Shown: positions 16,534 through 25,685, numbered from the stretch's first letter. The stretch: 57,345 nucleotides of DNA from an uncultured Sutterella sp. (GCA_900542195.1 UQNA01000010.1:1-57345), one strand, 5' to 3'. Made by a program: numbers and translations. The notes: generated by a model not told the origin, from the sequence alone.

Positions 16534-17715
16534 ATGCTTAAAGTTATCAAACTCGTTGTAATTATGGGTTTGATGCATTGCGGCTTTACGTCCTCAAGAG
16601 TGATATCTACTCTCTACGCGCTCGATCATCAAGAATCTGCTTGGGTGGTCGGCGCGATTCTTTCTGCCTATTCTCTTATCCCCGCACTTATTGCCATTCA
16701 TGTCGGCAAATGGATTGATAAAGTCGGCGTCAAGCTTCCCTTCGGGATAGCTGCATCAATGGTGGGCAGTGCTTCACTAGTTCCGGTCTTTCTGCCTTAC
16801 GAAAGTTTCGGGATCTGGCCGGTTTTCATTACTTGTTTATTGGCGGGAACAGGTTTTCTCTTTGCTTTAATCAGCGGACAAGGCCTCATTGGAGTTCTTT
16901 CAACCAATAAGACCAGAGCAACGGCTTTCACTTATCAATCAATTGCCTTTTCTTTGTCAGGATCGGCAGGCCCCGTTATGGCCGGGTACTTCATTGATTT
17001 GGGAAGTTTCAGCTACGCTTATCTTGCTGCCTTCAGCTTTGCAATAGTTGGGGGCTTGGCCTTCTTTTTGCTTAGTTCAAATTTTCCAAAGAATATCAGC
17101 AATATTTCTAAACTAAAGCGGACTGAAAAGCACAGTGCTCTTGAACTCTTCGCTCTCAAACCTGTTCGCAATGTTCTTATTGCCTCGGCCTTTGTTTCGA
17201 TGGCTTGGGATCTTCAAGCGTTCATGATTCCGGTATACGGTACGGAAATTGGGCTAGATGCCGTGCAAATCGGCTGGCTGCTGAGTGCCTTTTCCATTTC
17301 TACTTTTGCCGTCAGAACAGTCATGCCGATTATTTCCAAAGCATTTGAAGAGTGGAAGATCATTATTTTTGTCCTGACCAGCAGCGGGCTTATTTTCTTG
17401 GTATTCCCGTTTATTCATTCTCTTCCGCTTCTATTTGTCTTTGTTTCCGTACTCGGAATGTCTATCGGCTCCTCTCAGCCCAATGTCCTTTCCTTACTTC
17501 ATACGGTGACGCCGGATGGGAGAATTGGAGAAGCAATCGGCATCAGAACAATGCTGATGAATTTAAGTCACTGTGTATTCCCGCTTTTATTCGGAGCCGG
17601 AGGAAGTTTAGTCGGCGCAGCAGCTGCTTTCTGGTCTTTAGGAGGCACCTTACTAGCCGGAGCGGGTTACTTGAAAGCTTCCAATAAAAATCTCTCATCC
17701 CCGACTTCATCATGA
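16534..17715 (+). CDS. Major facilitator superfamily transporter
   Basis: Inner-membrane protein of 393 residues with about 12 hydrophobic helices in two halves divided by a charged linker (KRTEKHSALELFALKP, near residue 200). The loop between TM2 and TM3 has the degenerate MFS motif A pattern (HVGKWIDKVGVK, near residue 60), and a P-rich G-x-x-x-G-P stretch (SLSGSAGPVMAGY) stands where antiporters keep motif C. These features suggest a proton-coupled exporter of the DHA type, but the substrate cannot be read from sequence. It follows the tandem Usp gene by 28 bases, with GAGGA about 7 bases before the ATG. No terminator is evident after it. Confidence 0.85.
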   Translation: MLKVIKLVVIMGLMHCGFTSSRVISTLYALDHQESAWVVGAILSAYSLIPALIAIHVGKWIDKVGVKLPFGIAASMVGSASLVPVFLPYESFGIWPVFITCLLAGTGFLFALISGQGLIGVLSTNKTRATAFTYQSIAFSLSGSAGPVMAGYFIDLGSFSYAYLAAFSFAIVGGLAFFLLSSNFPKNISNISKLKRTEKHSALELFALKPVRNVLIASAFVSMAWDLQAFMIPVYGTEIGLDAVQIGWLLSAFSISTFAVRTVMPIISKAFEEWKIIIFVLTSSGLIFLVFPFIHSLPLLFVFVSVLGMSIGSSQPNVLSLLHTVTPDGRIGEAIGIRTMLMNLSHCVFPLLFGAGGSLVGAAAAFWSLGGTLLAGAGYLKASNKNLSSPTSS

Positions 17716-18130
17716 TTAAAAGCCGAGATCCGGCCTTATATCTTCCTTCTAAAGGACGGCGTTTTACGAGCCGAACTGATAAAAAAGTATTTTGTCTTTT
17801 CAAAATTGCAACTAAGAGTGTAACAATATCGTGCTGAATTTTTACATTCAACTTATTATTGATTGATCTTGCCAAAATAACTTTTATATATCCTTAATAA
17901 TTAAGGGGTTATGAATGAGTAGCTAACAAAATGTTAAAAATAGTACTTTCATTTAAGAGGTTTTCTTAATACGATATAGTACTTTACTCATGGTTATTTT
18001 TCATTCACCCCTGTAAAATAGCAGTATGAAGTAAACACACCTTTTGTTACTTCTAATATTTCTCTAACCGTAACAAAAGTTTTTTATATTTTTTATAGAA
18101 GGAAGAGTTTTGTAGTTGTAGGAGGGTGTT
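17716..18130 (+). other. 415-base AT-rich non-coding leader before the LuxR-type regulator
   Basis: No credible coding frame is visible. The region holds a perfect 15-base palindrome CCTTAATAATTAAGG (17892-17906) and two direct copies of ATAGTACTTT (17940-17949 and 17976-17985). A strong GGAGGG ribosome site lies at 18121-18126. It is probably the promoter and upstream control region of the regulator gene. Confidence 0.55.
17892..17906. promoter_or_regulatory. 15-base perfect palindrome, candidate operator
   Basis: CCTTAAT-A-ATTAAGG is symmetric around a central A. There is no T-tract, so it does not look like a terminator. Its position about 225 bases before the regulator start makes it a candidate protein-binding site. 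The binding factor is unknown. Confidence 0.4.
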
Positions 18131-18817
18131 TTGTTAAATCAAGAAATTTCAGTATTAATTGCCGAGTCTGATTTAGAGACACAGCGCTTGTACCGCCAAC
18201 GTTTGATTCATGATCCCACAATCAAACTAGTTGGTATCTGCTCAAGCATGTCCTCAGCCAATCTATTGTTGAGTCAGACCTCCTGCGATTTGTTGATCAC
18301 GGAAATCGATCTCCCCGACGGCAACGGTGCCGATTTGATATCTTTGGCTTTAACTGACTACGGCGTGAGAAATTGTGTTGTCATCAGCGCAAAAAACACT
18401 CCAACTGACATTAAAGCCGCTATAGACAACGGCGCTACCGGCTACATTCTAAAAGGCGAACCTGAAGCAATTGATATTGCCGCATGCGTTCGTGTCGTGG
18501 CATCCGGAGGAAGCCCGATTAGTCCTCCCGTCGCACGAGTTGTCCTAGACTCCATTCAGGCAAAAAAAGGCAGAGAAAACCGGAAAAAAGATGGCGCCCG
18601 CGTAGTCGCTTCTCCCAACAATCCTCTCTCTCCGCGAGAATCACAGATTCTCGAACTGCTTGCCAAAGGTATGAGTTTCTCTGAAATCAGCAAAACATTG
18701 CAAATTTCGTGTCATACGGTCACGGCACACATTAAAAAAATTTATCGTAAACTTCAGGTGCACTCCCGCGGAGAGGCTGTTTACGAAGCCTCCCAGCTGG
18801 GCATCTTAGAGAAATAA
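18131..18817 (+). CDS. NarL/FixJ-type response regulator with atypical receiver
   Basis: Regulator of 228 residues: receiver domain at 5-125, linker, and a LuxR-type helix-turn-helix at about 165-225 (SPRESQILELLAKGMSFSEISKTL...). The receiver aligns well with NarL-type domains, but its acid pocket is changed. The usual Asp-Asp pair is E12-S13 (LIAESDL), and the phospho-acceptor Asp is replaced by E58 (LLITEIDLP). The switch Ser (VVISAK) and the Lys (YILKGE) are kept. A Glu at that site often mimics phosphorylation, so the protein may act without a kinase, and no histidine kinase gene is adjacent. The start is TTG at 18131 with GGAGGG four bases upstream. It may also be regulated by its own long leader. 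Confidence 0.88.
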   Translation: MLNQEISVLIAESDLETQRLYRQRLIHDPTIKLVGICSSMSSANLLLSQTSCDLLITEIDLPDGNGADLISLALTDYGVRNCVVISAKNTPTDIKAAIDNGATGYILKGEPEAIDIAACVRVVASGGSPISPPVARVVLDSIQAKKGRENRKKDGARVVASPNNPLSPRESQILELLAKGMSFSEISKTLQISCHTVTAHIKKIYRKLQVHSRGEAVYEASQLGILEK

Positions 18818-18824
18818 TTCTTAA

Positions 18825-19301
18825 CTAAGCGGCGAACCAATCGCCGCTTTTTCCTCCGTGCTTTTCTAAGAGGCGGATGTCGAACATGACCATACCTCTG
18901 TCCACGGCTTTCAGCATATCGTAAATAGTAAGCAAGCCTACCTGAACGGCGGTGAGCGCTTCCATTTCAACTCCTGTTTTGCCCCAAGTTTCACATGTCA
19001 CGACGCAGCGAATTTTTGACTCTTTCTCAAAAATTTCAAAATCCACATTTGCATGGGTCAACGAAATCGGGTGACAAAGCGGAATTAAATCCGGAGTCTT
19101 TTTGGATCCCATGATTGCAGCGATTCGTGCTACGGCAAGCACATCGCCCTTTTTGGAAGTCCCTTCCTGGACTTTCTTCAATGTTTCCGGCTGCATGCGG
19201 ATCCAGCCTTCTGCGATGCCTATTCTTCTGGTAATGCCTTTCTCTCCGACATCAACCATGTGGGCCTCACCCGATTGGTTAAAATGAGTTAGTTCTGCCA
19301 T
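18825..19301 (-). CDS. moaC: Cyclic pyranopterin monophosphate synthase MoaC
   Basis: Molybdenum cofactor enzyme of 158 residues that converts 3',8-cyclo-7,8-dihydro-GTP to cyclic pyranopterin monophosphate with MoaA. Hallmarks: FNQSGEAHMVDVGEKGITRR at the N-terminus, KKGDVLAVARIAAIMGSKKT in the middle, LIPLCHPISLTH with the active-site CHP, and VEMEALTAVQVGLLTIYDMLKAVDRGM near the end. The length is typical. The gene is solitary, with no moa or mob genes visible nearby, so the rest of the pathway must be elsewhere. It is convergent with the LuxR-type regulator 7 bases away and divergent from the BepA-like gene. Confidence 0.96.
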   Translation of the reverse strand: MAELTHFNQSGEAHMVDVGEKGITRRIGIAEGWIRMQPETLKKVQEGTSKKGDVLAVARIAAIMGSKKTPDLIPLCHPISLTHANVDFEIFEKESKIRCVVTCETWGKTGVEMEALTAVQVGLLTIYDMLKAVDRGMVMFDIRLLEKHGGKSGDWFAA

Positions 19302-19410
19302 TAGAAATCCTATATTTGGTTACAACTTAAGTTATTTCTCTCAAAAAGAGATAAGCTTTTGCTTTTAAAGTTAACTTTGTAGATCCTATAACATCTGTGC
19401 GAAAGAGTGT

Positions 19411-20895
19411 ATGAACCTTAAACCGTTATGCTGTCTAGTTGTTTCGGTGTTTACAGCGCTGACGCCGATTTCTGCAGCTTACAGCCAATCTTATAATCTT
19501 CCGGATTTAGGTGCGGCCGGCGGTTCTACTTTGTCTCCTCTGGAAGAAAGACAAATTGGCGAACACATTATGGGAGAGGTCAGAAGCGATCCGACTTATC
19601 TTCCCGATCCGGAAACCTCAGAATATCTGAACAAAATCGGTTATCGATTAGTTTCTGCAGGCCCGGCTAACGGCTATTCCTACAATTTCTTTGCCGTCCG
19701 CGATCCCTCGATCAACGCTTTTGCTTTACCGGGAGGATTTATCGCCATCCACACAGGGCTTGTTACGGCAGCTCGTTCGGAAAGCGAACTCGCCTCGGTA
19801 ATGGGACACGAAATTGCTCACGTCCAGCAGCGCCATATTGCACGTATGCTGGAAGGACAAAAAAATAATCTGGCATGGACTCTCGGATCTTTGCTTGTCG
19901 CTATTCTGGCAGCAAGAGCAGGCAGCGGTGATGGGGCGGCCGCCGCAGTTGTCGGCACACAAGCCGCAATGGCACAAAACTACTTAAGTTTTTCCCGCAA
20001 CGCTGAAAGAGAAGCTGACCGTGTAGGCTACGCTTCCCTTGTGCGCGCCGGATTCGATCCTAAGGGCATGGAGCAGTTCTTCGACCGTTTAGACTTTAAT
20101 AATCGTGTGTACGAAGGTGCGCATGCTGCCCCCGCTTATCTGCGCACTCACCCGATGACAGTTGAAAGAATGAGTGAGGCTCAAAATCGCTCCCGTCTTT
20201 CAAAGAAAGTAAACTACAAAGACTCTCTTGACTTCTTTTTGATTCAGGCACGCCTTCGTGTGCTGGAATCAAACAGATTCCAAGGCTGGGATGACGCCCT
20301 GCAGTACTTCCGAAACGACTTAAAGACAGCCAAAGGCTATCAAGCAGTTGCCGATCACTACGGATGCGCGGTTGCACTCCAGAGAATGAAGAAATATTCC
20401 GAAGCTCTGACAGAGATTGAAACCGCTAGGAAGATGGCCGGCCAAAATTCAAACATAATCAGCAAACTCCATTCCGAGTTAGTTTTCCTTTCTTCACCAA
20501 GTCAGCAAAGCCGCGGCATTCAGCTTGCAAAACAGAATTACGACCGCAATCCTTTATCTCAGTTAGCGCTTCTGAACTATGCAGAACTCTTATACAAAGG
20601 AAAACAATACAACGAGGTCATTAAGCTAATGCGAAAACAGCATGCTCTTAATTCTAGGACTCCGGCGTATCAGTCTATTTTAGGAAGAACTTACGAGGCA
20701 CTTGGAAAGAAAAGCCTGAGTCACCAAGCAATTGGAGAAATGTATGCGCTTAACGGCCAGAAAGTCGCGGCTATTCAGCAATTTCAAATTGCTCAGCGAA
20801 GCAACGACGGTGATTTCTACACGATGAGTGAAATCGATGCAAGGCTAAGAGAATTAAGAAAGCAGGTTGAAGACGACAAAAAGTATGAAAATTGA
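19411..20895 (+). CDS. bepA: Periplasmic M48 metalloprotease with TPR repeats (BepA family)
   Basis: Protein of 494 residues with a signal peptide ending near residue 25 (ISAAYSQ). The zinc protease signature is H133-E-I-A-H137, with the third ligand E201 in NAEREADRVG, the usual M48 order. Residues 270-480 form helical TPR-like repeats. BepA in E. coli degrades stalled LptD and helps its maturation, linking this gene functionally to lptD and surA at 37856-41597. It is a stand-alone gene 60 bases upstream of the reductase gene. The start is the ATG at 19411, following GTGCGAAAGAGTGT, a weak ribosome site. Confidence 0.93.
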   Translation: MNLKPLCCLVVSVFTALTPISAAYSQSYNLPDLGAAGGSTLSPLEERQIGEHIMGEVRSDPTYLPDPETSEYLNKIGYRLVSAGPANGYSYNFFAVRDPSINAFALPGGFIAIHTGLVTAARSESELASVMGHEIAHVQQRHIARMLEGQKNNLAWTLGSLLVAILAARAGSGDGAAAAVVGTQAAMAQNYLSFSRNAEREADRVGYASLVRAGFDPKGMEQFFDRLDFNNRVYEGAHAAPAYLRTHPMTVERMSEAQNRSRLSKKVNYKDSLDFFLIQARLRVLESNRFQGWDDALQYFRNDLKTAKGYQAVADHYGCAVALQRMKKYSEALTEIETARKMAGQNSNIISKLHSELVFLSSPSQQSRGIQLAKQNYDRNPLSQLALLNYAELLYKGKQYNEVIKLMRKQHALNSRTPAYQSILGRTYEALGKKSLSHQAIGEMYALNGQKVAAIQQFQIAQRSNDGDFYTMSEIDARLRELRKQVEDDKKYEN

Positions 20896-20955
20896 GGTCG
20901 TTTGAACCTTTTGATTAATGAGAAAATATCACGGTTTTAAATTTAGAGAAATAAA

Positions 20956-22017
20956 GTGGCAGAAACAGAAAATCAATCCAAACCAATTGAAACGGATGCA
21001 GTCATCATCGGAGCCGGCCCTGTAGGCCTATTCCAAGTTTTTGAACTCGGTCTTCTGGAAATGAAGGCCCACGTCATCGACTCTTTACCGAGACCGGGAG
21101 GTCAATGTGTGGAACTGTACCCGGACAAGCCTATTTATGACATTCCGGCCGTTCCAGTCTGCTCTGCACAAGAACTTACAGACAACCTTCTTAAACAAAT
21201 CGAGCCCTTTAATCCGACTTTCCACTACGGAGAAGAAGCCCAGGAACTCAAGAAGCTCGAAGATGGCCGTCTTTACGTTAGAACCTCTAAGGGAACGGAA
21301 TTTCTTGCCCGCGCAGTATTCATCGCCGCAGGTGTAGGCTCTTTCCAAGCAAGAACACTTAAAGTACCGCACATCGACAAATTCGAAGGCACGCAGCTGC
21401 ACTATAAAGTTAAAAATCCTTCCATGTTCGAAGGCAAGAATATTGTTATCTGCGGAGGCGGTGACTCCGCATTAGACTGGTGCTTAAACCTTGTTGGCAA
21501 AGCAGAAAGCGTTGTCCTTATTCACAGAAGAGACGGCTTCAGAGCAGCCCCTGCTTCCGTAACTAAGATGAAAGAACTCTGCGACCAGTGGGAAATGCAG
21601 TTTGAAGTAGGTCAAGTCACTGGCTTTACAGAAGAAAACGGCGTTATGACAGAGGTCAGAGTTACCGGCGCAGACGGCGTTACACGACGCATGCCGATGG
21701 ATCATCTGCTGGTATTTTTCGGTCTTCAACCGAAACTCGGCCCAATCGCCGAATGGGGCCTTAAGCTCGAACGCAAACAGATTGCGGTTGATACTGCAAG
21801 ATTTGAAACCAACATTCCGGGTGTTTTCGCCGTGGGCGATATCAACATCTATCCGGGCAAGAAGAAACTTATTTTGTCCGGCTTCCATGAATGTGCTCTT
21901 GCTGCTTTTGCGGCAGCTGACTACGTTTTCCCGGAAAAACGTGTTCTCCTGCAGTACACCACAACAAGTCCGAAGCTTCACAAAGTTTTAGGCGTTGAAA
22001 CACCTCACTTTGATTAA
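20956..22017 (+). CDS. Ferredoxin--NADP(+) reductase, thioredoxin-reductase-like type
   Basis: Flavoprotein of 353 residues. FAD is bound by G19-A-G-P-V-G24 and the GGQC loop (RPGGQCVELYP). NADPH is bound by a second Rossmann motif, GGGDSALDW (G167-W175). The Cys-x-x-Cys redox pair of thioredoxin reductase is missing from the central domain, which identifies the YumC/TrxR-like ferredoxin reductase group. The C-terminal GDINIYPGKKKLILSGFHECALAA closes the FAD site. It starts with GTG at 20956; an AGAGAAATAAA stretch precedes it. The ferredoxin or flavodoxin partner is not in this window. A strong bidirectional terminator follows. Confidence 0.9.
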   Translation: MAETENQSKPIETDAVIIGAGPVGLFQVFELGLLEMKAHVIDSLPRPGGQCVELYPDKPIYDIPAVPVCSAQELTDNLLKQIEPFNPTFHYGEEAQELKKLEDGRLYVRTSKGTEFLARAVFIAAGVGSFQARTLKVPHIDKFEGTQLHYKVKNPSMFEGKNIVICGGGDSALDWCLNLVGKAESVVLIHRRDGFRAAPASVTKMKELCDQWEMQFEVGQVTGFTEENGVMTEVRVTGADGVTRRMPMDHLLVFFGLQPKLGPIAEWGLKLERKQIAVDTARFETNIPGVFAVGDINIYPGKKKLILSGFHECALAAFAAADYVFPEKRVLLQYTTTSPKLHKVLGVETPHFD

Positions 22018-22023
22018 GAAACG

Positions 22024-22049
22024 AAAAAAGCGGCCTCGGCCGCTTTTTT
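22024..22049. terminator. Bidirectional terminator between the reductase and mrp genes
   Basis: AAAAAAGCGGCC-TC-GGCCGCTTTTTT gives a very stable stem with A-run and T-run on opposite sides, serving both convergent genes. Confidence 0.93.
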
Positions 22050-22061
22050 CAATTTTGAAGA

Positions 22062-23147
22062 TTAGTCGTTAGAAACCTTGATAGAAGGCATCTTAGCTGA
22101 GTAATCTTTATTTCTTTCAGAAACGAGAACGCCGACCTTTCTAGCGATTTCTTTGTAAACCTGAGCGACCTTGCTGTCAGGAGCAGCTTCAACAATCGGT
22201 TCGCCCTTGTCCATGCTGAGGCGGATATTGATGTCCAAAGGAATTTCGCCCAAAAGTTTGACGCCGTATTGCTCGGCCATCTTCTTAGCTCCGCCCTCAC
22301 CGAAGATATGTTCTTCATGTCCGCACTTGCTGCAGATATGAGTTGCCATATTTTCAATAATACCGAGAATTGGAACATTGACCTTTTCAAACATGACCAA
22401 ACCCTTCTTGGCATCCATTAAAGCGATGTCCTGAGGAGTTGTGACCACGATAGCGCCGGTCAAAGGCACTTCCTGAGAAAGAGAAAGCTGAATATCGCCT
22501 GTTCCCGGCGGCATATCTACAATCAAATAGTCCAGATCGTGCCAGTTTGTCTGCTTAATCAACTGTTGAAGAGCAGAAACAGCAAGAGGACCTCTCCAAA
22601 TCATCGGTTCGTCCGGATCAATGAGCACCCCGATAGAAGCTACCTGCAAGCCATGACCGTCTAACGGTTCAAGAGTCTTGCCGTCTTTTGTAACTGCACC
22701 GCCTTTAAGACCAAGCATAGTCGGCTGGCTAGGACCATAGATATCAGCATCCAACAAACCGACTTTTGCGCCTTCTGCCTGAAGAGCCAACGCTAAGTTA
22801 GCTGCAACGGTGCTTTTGCCCACACCGCCTTTGCCGGAAGAGACGGCGATAACGTTTCTGACATTATCAAATACCTTCACGCCTCTCTGAACTTGGTGAG
22901 CGATGATGTTCTGTCTAACTTCAACATCAGCCTCAATATGATTCTCAGCCAATTTTGCTTCGACAAGATTCTTGACAACAGGAATTTGTGTTTTTGCGGG
23001 ATAGTCGAGGTCGATTAAAATTTTTAGCTTATTATCGACATCTTCAATTTTCTTAACTGACTTAGAAGTCACCAAATCTTTTCCGGTGTTCGGATCAACT
23101 ACTTCCTTCAAAAGATGGCGAACTTTTTGTTCAATTTTTTCGTCCAT
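22062..23147 (-). CDS. mrp: Mrp/ApbC family iron-sulfur carrier ATPase
   Basis: P-loop ATPase of 361 residues that carries and transfers Fe-S clusters. Residues 5-85 form a MIP18/DUF59-like domain (KVRHLLKEVVDPNTGKDL). Residues 95-340 are the ParA-like ATPase with a deviant Walker A, SGKGGVGKS (104-112), and DMPPGTGD at 211-218. The cluster-binding C272-S-K-C275 is present near the C-terminus (THICSKCGHEEHIF). The length is typical for Gram-negative members. It is divergent from metG, the arrangement common in proteobacteria. The start ATG at 23147 has GGAG about 9 bases upstream. Confidence 0.95.
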   Translation of the reverse strand: MDEKIEQKVRHLLKEVVDPNTGKDLVTSKSVKKIEDVDNKLKILIDLDYPAKTQIPVVKNLVEAKLAENHIEADVEVRQNIIAHQVQRGVKVFDNVRNVIAVSSGKGGVGKSTVAANLALALQAEGAKVGLLDADIYGPSQPTMLGLKGGAVTKDGKTLEPLDGHGLQVASIGVLIDPDEPMIWRGPLAVSALQQLIKQTNWHDLDYLIVDMPPGTGDIQLSLSQEVPLTGAIVVTTPQDIALMDAKKGLVMFEKVNVPILGIIENMATHICSKCGHEEHIFGEGGAKKMAEQYGVKLLGEIPLDINIRLSMDKGEPIVEAAPDSKVAQVYKEIARKVGVLVSERNKDYSAKMPSIKVSND

Positions 23148-23258
23148 GTAGAACTCCAGTTATTAGTTCTGAAAAATATCCGTTAAGTTTAACTCACGAC
23201 CGAAGAGATACCCTAATCGATTGTTTCAAAACGGATCAAAAAAGTTGCGAAATATTGT

Positions 23259-23453
23259 ATGAAACTCAAGGCTTCAAAAGAAAATCAAGCCGCAAGAATA
23301 AGACTGGACAGCAATGCTCAAAAAGAGATTTTCTCAATGATTATGCAACTGGCTGAATTTTCTGATGGTCAGTTGACCTCAGAAAGAAGAAGCTCTGCCA
23401 GAAAGAGTAAAATTACGAATTTCACGTTAACTAAATCTTTAGCAGAACTTTAA
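23259..23453 (+). CDS. Possible small basic protein upstream of metG
   Basis: A 64-codon frame runs from ATG 23259 to a TAA two bases before the metG ATG. The predicted product is basic and polar (MKLKASKENQAARIRLDSNA...) with one amphipathic helix and no membrane segment. I recognise no family. The ribosome site is poor, and only the tight join to metG, which itself lacks a Shine-Dalgarno sequence, argues for translation and coupling. It could equally be an untranslated metG leader. Confidence 0.35.
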   Translation: MKLKASKENQAARIRLDSNAQKEIFSMIMQLAEFSDGQLTSERRSSARKSKITNFTLTKSLAEL

Positions 23454-23455
23454 AC

Positions 23456-25558
23456 ATGAGTAAACGCACCATATTCCTGACTACCGCTCTCCCATATGCG
23501 AACGGTAATTTTCACATGGGCCACATTGTTGAGTACATTCAAGCTGACATTTGGGTCCGTCATCAACGCATGGGCGACAACACTGTCCACTTTGTAGGTG
23601 CCGATGATGCACATGGTGCGCCAATCATGATTTCTGCCCAAAAATTAGGCATCTCTCCGGAAGCTTTCGTTAAGAAAATTTCCGAAGGACGCAAACAGTA
23701 CCTGGACGGTTTTTACATCAAGTTTGATCACTGGCACTCCACAGACAGTAAAGAGAATACCGAACTTTCCTGTGAAATTTATCATCGCCTCAAAGACGCC
23801 GGTCTGATTTATACAAAGGATATTGAACAGTTCTACGATCCGGAAAAGAAGATGTTCTTGGCGGACCGTTTCATTAAAGGCAAATGTCCTAAGTGCGGTG
23901 CTGAAGATCAATACGGTGATTCTTGCGAAGTATGCGGAGCAGTCTATGCCCCGACCGAACTCATCGAACCGTATTCCGCCCTTTCCGGAGCAAAACCTGA
24001 ATTAAGAAAGAGTACTCACTACTTCTTTAAACTCTCCGATCCAAAATGCGTAGAATTCCTGAGAGACTGGACAAAAGGGGTTGCTCCTGACGGTTCGTTG
24101 AGACTGCAGCCTCAGATTATTGCCAAGACTGAAGAATGGCTTGGAAAAGACGGCGATCTCTCTGATTGGGATATCAGCCGCGATGCTCCTTATTTCGGCA
24201 TTGAAATTCCGGATGCACCGGGCAAATATTTTTATGTATGGCTCGACGCCCCTATCGGCTACCTTGCGAGCTTAAAGGCCTATTGCGAATTAAAAGGAAT
24301 TAACTTCCAAGCCTTGTTGGAAACTTCTACAACTGAACAGATTCATATTATCGGCAAAGACATTGCCTACTTCCATACTCTCTTCTGGCCGGCAATGCTT
24401 CAATTTTCCGGCAAGCCCTTCAAGACCCCGGATCATGTTTGGTGCCACGGGTTCTTAACCGTTTACAACAGAAAGATGAGTAAAAGCCGCGGAACGGGCC
24501 TTGATCCTATCGCCTACCTGAATTTGGGCATGGATCCGGAATGGCTCCGTTATTATCTGGCTTATAAGCTCAACTCTAAGGTGGAAGATATCGATTTCAA
24601 TCCTGAAGACTTCATCCAAAGAGCCAATACCGACTTGGTCGGCAAGTATGTAAACATTGCCAGCCGCTCCGCCGGTTTTATCCTCAAGAGATTCGACGGC
24701 AAAGTCGATGCTGATGCGATTACTGACAGCGACCTCGTCAGCGACGTAAAGTCCTTCTCGAACGCCATTAGAGACTTCTACGAAGCCAGGGAATATAACA
24801 AGGCCATGAGAAAAGTCATGGAGCTTGCTGATAAAGTCAATGAATACGTTGACAGTCAAAAACCGTGGGAATTAGCAAAGAGCGAAGAGAACCGCGCTAA
24901 GCTTCATGCCGTATGCTCTATCGTCTTGGAAGCTTTCCGTCTTCTGACCTTGTATTTGAAACCTGTCCTTCCGAGAACAGCATCTCAGGTTGAAGACTTC
25001 CTCGGCTGCTGCGACCTGAACTGGGAATCCGTTCAAAATTCATTAAATGCAGAAACTCAAATCAAGCCATTCAAGCATTTGATGACGCGTGCGACACCCG
25101 ACCAGCTCACACAATTATTTGAACTCAGCAACCCTGCTAACAAAGCAAAAGCTGAAGAAAAAGCTAAAGAGGCAGTCTCCGATGAAAACAAAGATGAATT
25201 CGTCTTTGAACCTCTACAGCCGAATATCACCTTTGACGATTTCGCTAAATTAGATTTGCGTGTCGCAAAAATCGTCAACTGCACTAAAGTTGAAAAGAGC
25301 AAGAAACTCCTTCAGCTAACAGTGGATGTAGGAGAAGGAAAAACAAGAAACATTTTCTCCGGTATTGCCAATTTCTATAAGCCGGAAGACTTGATCGGTA
25401 AATTGACAGTCATTGTTGCGAACCTTGAACCTCGCAAAATGATGGGCCAGTTTTCTGAAGGAATGCTTCTTTCTGCTTCTGACGGCAGTGAGAAGACCAC
25501 CGGCTTGTATCTGTTAAACCCTGATTGCGGTGCTAAACCGGGTATGCGTTTGCACTAG
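23456..25558 (+). CDS. metG: Methionyl-tRNA synthetase
   Basis: Class I synthetase of 700 residues charging initiator and elongator tRNA-Met. The first signature is H20-M-G-H23 (PYANGNFHMGHI) and the second K340-M-S-K-S344. A zinc-binding CP insertion with CPKC...CEVC pairs lies near residues 144-161. The anticodon-binding helices span about 390-540. A C-terminal OB-fold tRNA-binding domain (from FDDFAKLDLRVAKIV, near residue 590) supports dimerisation, as in E. coli. The start ATG has no obvious Shine-Dalgarno sequence and follows a small open frame by two bases. A strong terminator follows. Confidence 0.98.
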   Translation: MSKRTIFLTTALPYANGNFHMGHIVEYIQADIWVRHQRMGDNTVHFVGADDAHGAPIMISAQKLGISPEAFVKKISEGRKQYLDGFYIKFDHWHSTDSKENTELSCEIYHRLKDAGLIYTKDIEQFYDPEKKMFLADRFIKGKCPKCGAEDQYGDSCEVCGAVYAPTELIEPYSALSGAKPELRKSTHYFFKLSDPKCVEFLRDWTKGVAPDGSLRLQPQIIAKTEEWLGKDGDLSDWDISRDAPYFGIEIPDAPGKYFYVWLDAPIGYLASLKAYCELKGINFQALLETSTTEQIHIIGKDIAYFHTLFWPAMLQFSGKPFKTPDHVWCHGFLTVYNRKMSKSRGTGLDPIAYLNLGMDPEWLRYYLAYKLNSKVEDIDFNPEDFIQRANTDLVGKYVNIASRSAGFILKRFDGKVDADAITDSDLVSDVKSFSNAIRDFYEAREYNKAMRKVMELADKVNEYVDSQKPWELAKSEENRAKLHAVCSIVLEAFRLLTLYLKPVLPRTASQVEDFLGCCDLNWESVQNSLNAETQIKPFKHLMTRATPDQLTQLFELSNPANKAKAEEKAKEAVSDENKDEFVFEPLQPNITFDDFAKLDLRVAKIVNCTKVEKSKKLLQLTVDVGEGKTRNIFSGIANFYKPEDLIGKLTVIVANLEPRKMMGQFSEGMLLSASDGSEKTTGLYLLNPDCGAKPGMRLH

Positions 25559-25575
25559 TAAAATCACCTAATTGA

Positions 25576-25627
25576 CTCTAACTTTCGGTCAAAAACCTGT
25601 TATTTCTACCGAAAGTTAGAGTTTTTC
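25576..25627 (+). terminator. Terminator of metG
   Basis: A 14-base perfect stem CTCTAACTTTCGGT/ACCGAAAGTTAGAG with an 18-base loop is followed by TTTTTC. Confidence 0.92.
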
Positions 25628-25685
25628 TATTTTTGAGGGATACACTCTCAAAACTTCAATCTTCACTTGCCAACGAAATTTAGAA

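Noticed and set aside
17892..17906. Palindrome read as a terminator for the MFS gene
   Set aside because: No T-tract and no loop; it is nearly 180 bases past the stop codon.
19302..19410. Molybdenum-cofactor riboswitch upstream of moaC
   Set aside because: The 109-base gap is shared with a divergent gene and shows no Moco aptamer motifs.
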